Program-made: the position numbers and the translations under genes | Assembly: GCA_012034075.1 (NCBI GenBank) | Contig: JAAURD010000003.1 | Location: forward strand, 1-60,204 | DNA: 60,204 nucleotides | Origin: Chloroflexaceae bacterium | GTDB taxonomy: Bacteria; Chloroflexota; Chloroflexia; Chloroflexales; Chloroflexaceae | Reading direction: 5' to 3' | Notes under the pieces: model-generated | Databases searched by the model: none | The model's input: the letters and a program-made list of their open reading frames with translations, nothing else | Told to the model about the DNA's origin: nothing | Shown: positions 53,657 through 60,204 of the stretch, piece after piece | Numbering within the stretch: position 1 is the stretch's first letter | How the letters are laid out: every line of letters begins with the position of its first letter

Positions 53657-54785
53657 CGATCTGCCTACTCAACTCAATCGGCTGGGCACCGCCGCCCTCC
53701 CTGCTGCCGTACTTGATGCTATTGCATCCTGTACGGATAGTTGCCGCACCACCTTGCAACGCCTGGAAGACAACCGTGAACGCTTACGCGCTGTGCTCGA
53801 TCGCCGTATTCGGCCGGCCCCGGATGGCCCGGTGCGCCGTCTGTGTGCCGTCGATGGTTCGCATGCCGCGGTTACCACCATGGGCGCAACCTTTGCAGCG
53901 ATTGCCGCTACTGCGGTCGAAGAGGCATCGCTGACCGATCAGGATGTGATTGTGCGCCTGATGCCACCTATCGAAGAGCTGGAGAGCATTATGAGCGGCC
54001 TCCGCTGCCTGATCGAGTTGCGCCTGCTGGCGCGGCGGGTGCGTGCTACCACCAGCGGCCTGTTCATTCTGGATGGCTCGTTTTACTCCGTTCTGCTCGA
54101 AATCAATCGCCTACTGGTACGCTACACCCAGGATCATCGCAATGACGACCCACCAGCCTGGTGGCAGCCATTTCATGATCTGATCCAGGGCTTTTTTGCC
54201 GATGAAGACTGGCAACTGGTACTCCGTTGTCGCCGCGTGATTGCCCACTCCAAGCTCGCCACCGCCGACCATGATGTGGCGACCTCGGCTCCGCATCTAC
54301 GCGGCAGTATCACCGACCGCATGCTGTGGAGCACGGTGTTGTTACCCGGTGAGTATGCTCTGCCCACGCCACTTATTCGCGAAAATCGGCCCCACCTGCT
54401 CACCGGCTATCGCAACAGCACCATTCCCAACTTTGCTCAGCATCGCCTGGAGATTGAACACGGCTATGGGCAGCTGTATGTGATCTACTATCGCCCCAAC
54501 CTGGCCGGCCCGTCCTATCGCCTCGAAATGCCGGCCTCCCTGATCGCCCGTGAACCACTGGGCGCGGTGCTGGCTACTTTTCGCAGTGCGCTGCATATTC
54601 AGGGCATTCAAGAGCCATTGCCGCAGTTTCTGGCCGATGTTATCTGTCGCCAGCTGGGCCATGCGCTGGCCGCCACCGCTGAAGGTGCACGCACTACGCT
54701 GCAACACGAATTTGATCTGGCGTTGGTACAGCGCTATCTAGGACCATACCGCACACCCCATAGCGATACGCTGGGCCGCCGATGA
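53634..54785 (+). CDS. NurA-domain nuclease
   Basis: 383 residues. The two catalytic-type Asp motifs of NurA are present: CAVDGSHAAV (about residue 72) and FILDGSFYS (about 146). A C-terminal RLEIEHGYGQLYVIYYRPN through SYRLEMP segment follows, with LGAVLATFRSALHIQGI and PLPQFLADVICRQLGHA. NurA degrades DNA 5'-3' with the HerA translocase in archaeal end resection. The GTG start overlaps the translin gene. No herA is in the window; it may be upstream or elsewhere, or this copy may work with the translin protein instead. Confidence 0.82.
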   Translation: MSSQPLPDDLPTQLNRLGTAALPAAVLDAIASCTDSCRTTLQRLEDNRERLRAVLDRRIRPAPDGPVRRLCAVDGSHAAVTTMGATFAAIAATAVEEASLTDQDVIVRLMPPIEELESIMSGLRCLIELRLLARRVRATTSGLFILDGSFYSVLLEINRLLVRYTQDHRNDDPPAWWQPFHDLIQGFFADEDWQLVLRCRRVIAHSKLATADHDVATSAPHLRGSITDRMLWSTVLLPGEYALPTPLIRENRPHLLTGYRNSTIPNFAQHRLEIEHGYGQLYVIYYRPNLAGPSYRLEMPASLIAREPLGAVLATFRSALHIQGIQEPLPQFLADVICRQLGHALAATAEGARTTLQHEFDLALVQRYLGPYRTPHSDTLGRR

Positions 54786-54788
54786 TAC

Positions 54789-54809
54789 TTGACCATTGAC
54801 CATTGACCA
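54789..54809. repeat. Heptanucleotide tandem repeat TTGACCA x3
   Basis: Three perfect TTGACCA units in tandem, just after the NurA stop. Confidence 0.7.
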
Positions 54810-54917
54810 TGGAGCGATGAACCACGGTCGGGTATCGGGTATGCGGAGAGCGGTCCGAGCGCAAATCACAAAGCGGACTGAGCGACCACTTTGGTGAAGC
54901 GTTCCAACGCTTAGCTT

Positions 54918-55139
54918 ATACCCAATGGCGTTCATCGATATGAAACGTAGGCGCGGCTTGTAGCCGTGCAACTGCTCCAGGTGAGTGACGTCGGTGCGGC
55001 TTGCAGCTGCATGCATAGTCCCCGAGCACGCGACGCTCTCCGCATGCCGTAGGTGCGGCTTACAGCCGCACATGCCAGATGCAAACAGGCGCTCCGTGTC
55101 CGAGCAAAGCGCATACCAGTGATCACCTGAATTTGATAG
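54918..55139. repeat. ATACCAAA-family element, same orientation as 18621
   Basis: Left end ATACCCAATGGCGTTCATCG; right end GATCACCTGAATTTGATA, slightly decayed. Internal GTGCGGCTTGCAGC-type motifs lie near 54949, 54991 and 55051. Same end order as the 18621 copy. Confidence 0.7.
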
Positions 55140-55349
55140 GATGAAGCATTTCGGTAGCATTGACAGGCGGCTTATTCTCTGTTATGATTCTTTAGCGAGC
55201 TAACTACTATGAAGGGCGCATGTTCTGATGCTGGTTCTCTTGCTGATCGTGATAAACAGCACATCTGCTCTTACACTGTTCGTTAGCTCACGAAGGAGCT
55301 GGTCTACGCAAGTATGGTGATGTGCATGCATGGTGTGTTATTGGGTATA

Positions 55350-55541
55350 ATACCAAATTCGGGTAATCACTGGTATGCGCTTTGATAGTACGCGGTGCGC
55401 CTGCTTTGGTGGCGCAGCATGCTGCGCCACCAAAGCAGGCGGCAAGTCGTACCTCCGTCTGATACGTGCGTGCGGTCGTCCCGACCGCCGTGCGGCTGCA
55501 AGCCGCACCGACGTCTCATATCGATGAACGCCATTTGGTAT
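55350..55541. repeat. ATACCAAA-family element, inverted orientation, with a 42-bp perfect palindrome
   Basis: Starts ATACCAAATTCGGGTAATCA and ends GAACGCCATTTGGTAT, the reverse-complement order of the 18621 copy. At 55399-55440 lies a 42-bp perfect palindrome centred on GGCGCAGCATGCTGCGCC, and near 55490 a GTGCGGCTGCAAGCCGCAC copy. Confidence 0.75.
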
Positions 55542-55607
55542 CACACACCCCACTCCAGCGAGAGATATTCTGGCCGTTGCCATGCGCTAGCAAGAAATGA
55601 GGATGGA

Positions 55608-57002
55608 ATGAACGGGACAATGAAAGCACGGATGACCGAAGGCGCTGTTGCTCCTATGCTTATTCGTTTGACCCTGCCTATGATTATCGGGGTATTGGGC
55701 ATGGTCGCATTCAATCTGGTTGATACATTTTTTGTGGGTCAGCTGGGCACGCTGGAACTAGCAGCGATGAGCTTTACCTTTCCCGTGGTGCTGATTGTCT
55801 CAAGTATCTCGATGGGGCTAGGCATTGGCATGTCATCGATGGTTTCGCAGGCGATTGGTCGCGGTGACCGGCACGATGTGCAGCGGCTCACCACCGATGG
55901 GCTGGCGTTGGCGCTGCTGATCGCGTTCGCGATCATGCTGCTGGGGCTGTTGACGATGGAACCGCTCTTTGCGTTGCTGGGGGCAACCCCAGACATTGTG
56001 CCCTTGATTAGCGACTATATGACGATCTGGTATCTCGGCATCCCATTTATGATCATTCCCATGGTCGGCAATAATGCCATCCGGGCAACTGGCGATACCA
56101 CGACACCCAGTATGGTCATGATGGTCGTGGTCTTTGTCAATATCATTCTCGATCCGTTGCTGATCTTTGGGATCGGACCGTTTCCGCGATTAGAGCTGGC
56201 AGGGGCCGCGATTGCCACCGTGATTGCCCGCATGATGACGATGTTGGTGGCGGGCTGGATATTGATTGTGCGTGACAAAATGGTAACCTTTGAACGACCC
56301 GACTTGAAGCGGGTGCTCTCTTCGTGGCGGACCATGACCTATGTGGGGTTACCGGCGGCGGCTACCAACCTGATTATGCCAGTCTCGCTGGTGGTGATGA
56401 CGCGGCTGGTGGCTGGTTATGGCGCAACGGCGATTGCAGCATTTGGGGCGGCTTCACGGGTTGATATGGTCTCGATGATCGTGACGATGGCGCTTTCGTC
56501 GGTACTGTCACCCTTTGTTGGGCAAAACTGGGGCGCAAAACGCCGTGACCGGGTGCTGCAAGGGATTACCTATAGCCATACGTTTGCGATTGGCTGGGGC
56601 TTGCTGCTCTTTCTGCTGTTGTTGCCAACCGCACCGCTGGTAGCATCGCTCTTTAGTGATAACCAGGAGGTGATTGCTATTATGAGCCACTATCTGTGGA
56701 TTGTGCCGCTGGGGTATAGCGGTCAGGCGGTGCTGTTATTGTCCAACAGCGTGTTTAATGCTCTCGGTCGGCCACTGCATGCAGCAAGCCTGACGCTGAC
56801 CCAGATGCTGGTGCTGTATATTCCACTGGCCTTTATCGGCTCAGCCCTGATCGGTCTGGATGGCATTTTTGGGGCGGCGCTGATTGCCAACACGCTTTCC
56901 GGTACAGCAGCGTTCTTCTGGTTACGGCGCGAGGCGGGCAAGCGCGTGCAGCAACCAGCGACTGAGCAGGAACCGCCGGTGCTGGCATCAACGCTATCGT
57001 AA
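55608..57002 (+). CDS. MATE-family multidrug/cation efflux transporter
   Basis: 464 residues with 12 hydrophobic segments and family signatures: PMIIGVLGMVAFNLVDTFFVG in TM1, NNAIRATGDTTTPS, and ASRVDMVSMIVTMALSS through FVGQNWGA. The transporter exchanges H+ or Na+ for cationic compounds. ATG 55608 (MNGTMKARMTEG) has GAGGAT 6 bases upstream; longer readings enter the repeat element. A palindrome follows at 57022. Confidence 0.93.
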   Translation: MNGTMKARMTEGAVAPMLIRLTLPMIIGVLGMVAFNLVDTFFVGQLGTLELAAMSFTFPVVLIVSSISMGLGIGMSSMVSQAIGRGDRHDVQRLTTDGLALALLIAFAIMLLGLLTMEPLFALLGATPDIVPLISDYMTIWYLGIPFMIIPMVGNNAIRATGDTTTPSMVMMVVVFVNIILDPLLIFGIGPFPRLELAGAAIATVIARMMTMLVAGWILIVRDKMVTFERPDLKRVLSSWRTMTYVGLPAAATNLIMPVSLVVMTRLVAGYGATAIAAFGAASRVDMVSMIVTMALSSVLSPFVGQNWGAKRRDRVLQGITYSHTFAIGWGLLLFLLLLPTAPLVASLFSDNQEVIAIMSHYLWIVPLGYSGQAVLLLSNSVFNALGRPLHAASLTLTQMLVLYIPLAFIGSALIGLDGIFGAALIANTLSGTAAFFWLRREAGKRVQQPATEQEPPVLASTLS

Positions 57003-57021
57003 CAGGTAGCAACATCCGGAG

Positions 57022-57041
57022 CGGCGCAGCATGCTGCGCCG
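57022..57041. repeat. 20-bp perfect palindrome of the GGCGCAGC family
   Basis: CGGCGCAGCATGCTGCGCCG, 20 bases after the MATE stop and about 70 before the cupin gene. It may act as a terminator. Confidence 0.7.
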
Positions 57042-57113
57042 ACCTGGGTTCCCACAGCGAGCCGAAACAGACTGCCAGAATGCATATTGCTATGATCAGG
57101 AAAGGAGATTGAC

Positions 57114-57535
57114 ATGTCAGAAGAGCAACCAGGGTCAGGCCATGGGTTGACCTGCCAGGTGGTGCGCGCGGATGAAACCTACGAGGGCAAGGCGGGGTTG
57201 ACCTATTTTGCCGGCATCTCCGCCGAACGTGTGGGAGCACAGGGGATTGTATGCATCTGCTGCGCATGCCGCCTGCTGCGCGAGCACAAGCACATTTACA
57301 TGAGGCGCATGAGACCGCTATTTACGTGCTCAGTGGGGCTGCGGCGATGTGGTATGGTGCTGATTTGCAAGAACACATGGTCGTACATGCCGGGGATTTT
57401 CTGTATATTCCGGCCGGGATGCCCCATCTGCCCTACAATCCCTATCAAGAGGAGGCAGTTGCGCTATTGAGTCGTACTGATCCAAATGAGCTGGAGAGTG
57501 TGCTGCTGCTATCAGACCTGGAGCCGCCTTCGTAG
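57114..57535 (+). CDS. Small cupin-domain protein, frameshifted at TT 57247-57248
   Basis: The first frame gives MSEEQPGSGHGLTCQVVRAD through SAERVGAQGI. The continuation CMHLLRMPP, AHLHEAHETAIYVLSG and GDFLYIPAGMPHLPYN is in the next frame from about 57248. Adding one T (ATTGTATG to ATTTGTATG) gives a single 140-residue cupin. The conserved H-x-H-x(4)-E motif (HLHEAHE) and the downstream His of the metal site (PAGMPH) are present. Enzyme or sensor role cannot be told. A strong ribosome site (AAAGGAG) precedes the ATG. Confidence 0.75.
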
Positions 57536-57580
57536 TGACGCAGTGTGCTGCGCCCAGCACCCAAGCACCAACAACACCGA

Positions 57581-58417
57581 TCAGGACATCTTGCTGTTTT
57601 CACGCACCACCAGCCGGGGCATGGTCGCCGAAACATCTTGCTGCAAAAAGGAGAGCAGAATCTGCGTAAAAAAGTCGGGCTGATCGACAAATGGAAAGTG
57701 CCGGCTCGTCGGCATCAACAGCGTGCGAGCCGACTCTATCTGCTCAAAGAGGCGTAACTGGCGCGGATCCACAATGTCATCGCGACCACCATGGATAATC
57801 AGGGCTGGTATGCTCAATTGCTGTAACTCGGGCCGCAGATCCGTCTGAAGCATTGAACGGATCGAACAGCGCATGGTTACCGCGGTTGATTTGAGACTAT
57901 CGGCAACCACTTCTTCGACCGAGGGGTCACGTGTTTCACCCATAAAAAAGTGAAAGAGCGTGCGCCGCAACCAGTGCCAGCGGGCAAACAGATTGGCAAC
58001 GCCGGGCTTATTGGTCAGCTTGAGTAACCATGAGAGCGCATGGCCCTGAAAGGGGGCACCAACTGTAATCACCCGCGTTACGCGTTGGGGATGGCTAATC
58101 GCCGTTTTGAGGGCGACCATACCGCCCATGGAATGCCCCACCAGGGCGACCTTATACAAGCCCATTTCATCCAAAAAGCGGATAATCTGATAGGAATAGT
58201 TCTCGATATTCTGTTGCGCAGCGGCGGAAGGATTGCGCGAATCACCAAACCCCCAGAAATCGAACGAGTAGGTGCGAAAGGATGTAGCAACCGCCTCAAT
58301 CGTGGGGAACCAGTAGCGCCAGCTCCCCAGCCAGCCATGCAAAAAGAGCACCGGCGGTCCTCGACGCCCAAATACTTCATAGTGGACAATCTGGTTATCA
58401 ACAACAATGATGCTCAT
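57581..58417 (-). CDS. Alpha/beta hydrolase
   Basis: 278 residues with LHGWLGSWRYW (oxyanion), FDFWGFGDS, nucleophile elbow GHSMGG, acid loop IHGGRDDIVD and a catalytic His in SRHFPF. No membrane segment. The start has AGGAAG about 10 bases upstream. It lies 24 bases downstream of the coiled-coil membrane protein gene, probably in one operon. Activity unknown. Confidence 0.85.
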   Translation of the reverse strand: MSIIVVDNQIVHYEVFGRRGPPVLFLHGWLGSWRYWFPTIEAVATSFRTYSFDFWGFGDSRNPSAAAQQNIENYSYQIIRFLDEMGLYKVALVGHSMGGMVALKTAISHPQRVTRVITVGAPFQGHALSWLLKLTNKPGVANLFARWHWLRRTLFHFFMGETRDPSVEEVVADSLKSTAVTMRCSIRSMLQTDLRPELQQLSIPALIIHGGRDDIVDPRQLRLFEQIESARTLLMPTSRHFPFVDQPDFFTQILLSFLQQDVSATMPRLVVRENSKMS

Positions 58418-58441
58418 ATATAACGACTTCCTGGTATCTGG

Positions 58442-59035
58442 TTATGGATCAAACCGGATAGCATGGTTTTCCGAACTATTTGCCATCTGCATCAGCATGC
58501 CATCGCTGAGCTGGCGCTGTGGCAACCGATGCATTCGCTCGGAGGTTGCTGTTGCAAGCGCATCGCTGGATTCGCGAGCCTCTTCCGGCGAGAGGGTTGC
58601 TAAACGACCCTGTATTGCTGCCAGCAAACTGACCAGATGTAACCATGCCTCACTATCGCGCTGGTAATGCATCCGCGCAGTACGCATATAGGTGTCAAGC
58701 TGGATATGCAAATGCTGAATGTCCTGATCCAGCTCTTGCAGGGCCTCTGGATTGGCTGATTGATCCACGACAATGGGTGCCGGGGCAACCGGTGTATGGC
58801 TTGACGCTACCTGTTCGAGCTGGTCTTGCAAATAGGAAATTGATGTGACCAGCTGCGCCTGACGCATGGCAACCGCCTCTTGCTCATTGATCATATCAAC
58901 GAGCATTTCACGTAGCTGCGCCGATTCGCTAGCAGTACGCAGGGCCTGCTGCTGAACCAGATGAGGAACAAACCAGAGTAAAATCGCCAGGATCGTAAGA
59001 ATGGCAATGCCCAGCGCAACAAATAACCCGAACAT
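58442..59035 (-). CDS. Single-span membrane protein with coiled coil, unknown function
   Basis: 197 residues. An N-terminal membrane segment (about 2-24, FGLFVALGIAILTILAILLW) is followed by two coiled-coil stretches (about 28-75 and 100-135) and a charged tail. ATG 59035 is preferred over 59086 because GGGAGGTGA lies just upstream. No family recognised; a structural or scaffolding role at the membrane is possible. It is in line with the following hydrolase gene. Confidence 0.75.
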   Translation of the reverse strand: MFGLFVALGIAILTILAILLWFVPHLVQQQALRTASESAQLREMLVDMINEQEAVAMRQAQLVTSISYLQDQLEQVASSHTPVAPAPIVVDQSANPEALQELDQDIQHLHIQLDTYMRTARMHYQRDSEAWLHLVSLLAAIQGRLATLSPEEARESSDALATATSERMHRLPQRQLSDGMLMQMANSSENHAIRFDP

Positions 59036-59236
59036 AGTCACCTCCCATCTCTTACCATTATAGGCAAAAGGACTCACATGAATCAATAGGAGTGATGACA
59101 GCCAGATTACTATTATAGTCGATAGCTCTTGTCGGTCTCCTGACCGGGTTTGCTGTCCGGGCCTGGTTGGCCGTAACCCATCAGCTTATGTTCGTTCGGA
59201 TGATATCGGTTACTGTTCCTGTACATCCAGCCAGAG

Positions 59237-60204
59237 CTAGCCAAGATATCCTTCTGAGACCATCAACTCGGCATTGAGCACTGAACCACCGGCGGCTCCA
59301 CGAATAGTATTGTGGGCCAGCACCACAAAACGTAGATTAAGGATGGGACATGGGCGTATCCGGCCAACTACCGTGGCCATGCCGTGACCGGCATCACGGT
59401 CACGGCGCGATTGCGGGCGGTCATTCTCATGACGCACGATCAGCGGTTCGGGGGGCGCACTGGGCAGCTGGCGCTCTTGTGGTTGGCCGCGAAACTGGCG
59501 CACCACGCTGATGACCTCATCGACTGATGCTGGACGTTCTAGGGCCACCGATACACACTCCAGATGGCCTTCGAGCACGGGCACACGGTTGCAGTGGGCC
59601 GAGGTGACAAAGCTGGCTGGCAGTATCTGTTCACCTTCCAGACGGCCCAGCATCTTTTGCGGCTCTTGCTCAACTTTGGGCTCTTCACCGCCAATGTAGG
59701 GGATGACATTATCGCCTGCATCATACGATGAGACCCCAGGATAGCCCGCCCCGGAGAGGGCTTGCATGCTCACTATGATCGCTTTACTGATGCCAAACGC
59801 ATCCAGAATAGGGCGAAAGGCCATGGTCACTGGTGTTGATGTGCAGTTGGGATTGGTCACAATTGCACCGGCCCAGCCACGCTGTTTGCGTTGCACATCA
59901 ATCAAGGCGAGGTGCTCCGGGTTCACCTCGGGAATAAGCAATGGCACATCCGGTTGCATACGGTAGTTGGATGCATTGGAGCAGACGATATGACCCGCTT
60001 GGGCCAGCCGTTCCTCAATCGGACCAGCCACATTGCTCGGTAGCGCCGAGAAGACCAGCGGGGTATCGAGTTCGGCATCGCTGCCCAGCACGGGCATATC
60101 CGCCAGTTCGGTGGGCATATCGCCTTCGATGACCAGCGGCAAACATCACCATAACATTGCCCGGCGCTGCGTTCGCTGCCGGTCAGCCGGGTCACGGTAA
60201 ACCA
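59237..60204 (-). CDS. asd: Aspartate-semialdehyde dehydrogenase, archaeal type, 5' part outside window, one frameshift
   Basis: The visible part has GDVCRW followed by VIEGDMP in the next frame, the catalytic Cys in NPNCTSTPV, and SGAGYPGVSSYDAGDNVIPY and HCNRVPVLEGH. The last group marks the archaeal/fungal-type Asd, which makes aspartate semialdehyde for lysine, threonine and methionine. The N-terminal stretch WFTVTRLTGSERSAGQCYGD reads in one frame to TGG at 60133-60135; adding a G to GG (CC at 60133-60134 on the plus strand) restores the family sequence CRWVIEGD. The start and NADP-binding GATGAVG lie beyond the window. Confidence 0.88.

Larger units (their letters stand above)
54786..55607. 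other. 822-base intergenic region dominated by two repeat elements
   Basis: It contains a heptad repeat (54789-54809), an ATACCAAA-family element (54918-55139) and an inverted full-length copy (55350-55541). An open frame running from 55395 into the MATE gene is repeat sequence, not coding. No promoter is clear. Confidence 0.7.

Noticed and set aside
55395-55607. N-terminal extension of the MATE transporter to 55395
   Set aside because: The extension reads through an ATACCAAA element and its palindrome; the ATG at 55608 has a ribosome site and the family N-terminus.

Overview
The window looks like a chromosomal segment of a filamentous Chloroflexota bacterium, probably class Chloroflexia (Chloroflexus, Oscillochloris or Herpetosiphon relatives). 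This is an inference from gene content: a soluble-adenylyl-cyclase-like fusion protein, a GlgE/GlgB pair, an archaeal-type Asd, a bacterial translin-family gene, and a secreted protein ending in a YLPL-type tail. Base composition is moderate, roughly 50-55% GC by eye. I see no rRNA, tRNA, CRISPR array, phage or transposase gene.

Layout. 1-912: alpha/beta hydrolase gene broken by a short inverted-repeat element. 1005-5456 (-): glgE then glgB, the maltose-1-phosphate route to branched glucan. 5894-12948 (+): exopolysaccharide block (phosphoglycosyltransferase, UDP-xylose synthase, O-antigen-ligase-like protein, LPG-synthase/flippase-like membrane protein, GT4 glycosyltransferase, PAP2-like phosphatase). 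13385-18538: lone receiver protein and a 1391-residue dual cyclase/NTPase/TPR protein. 18862-21420 (-): FtsX/MacB-type permease. 21745-25567: DsbA-like thioredoxin, VKOR, SecD and SecF, an export and oxidative-folding operon. 25728-28280: class A PBP. 28437-35710: the most unusual locus, with two paralogous NTPase-TPR proteins around a radical SAM/SPASM enzyme, followed by a 30-codon peptide ORF overlapping a small RRE/PqqD-like protein. 36565-44293: signalling block with a substrate-binding lipoprotein, histidine kinase, receiver and receiver-PP2C phosphatase on the minus strand, divergent from a PAS4-STAS protein. 44839-47859: secreted beta-helix protein. 48223-54785: Mrp ATPase, two alpha/beta hydrolases, acyl-CoA synthetase, translin-family protein and NurA nuclease. 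55608-60204: MATE transporter, cupin, alpha/beta hydrolase, membrane coiled-coil protein and asd (cut by the window edge).

Two features cut across the window. First, a family of interspersed non-coding elements with ATACCAAA termini and internal palindromes (GTGCGGCTTGCAGCCGCAC and GGCGCAGC-GCTGCGCC types) fills most long intergenic gaps; one has inserted into a gene. Second, five genes carry single-base frameshifts, each repaired by adding one base to a short homopolymer. This points to homopolymer undercalling in the assembly rather than five real pseudogenes.

The best candidate for an undescribed system is the radical SAM / twin NTPase-TPR / RRE / short-peptide locus at 28.4-35.7 kb. Its layout recalls peptide-modifying (RiPP) systems such as the actinobacterial FxsB/FxsT type, but its peptide and proteins do not match one I know.
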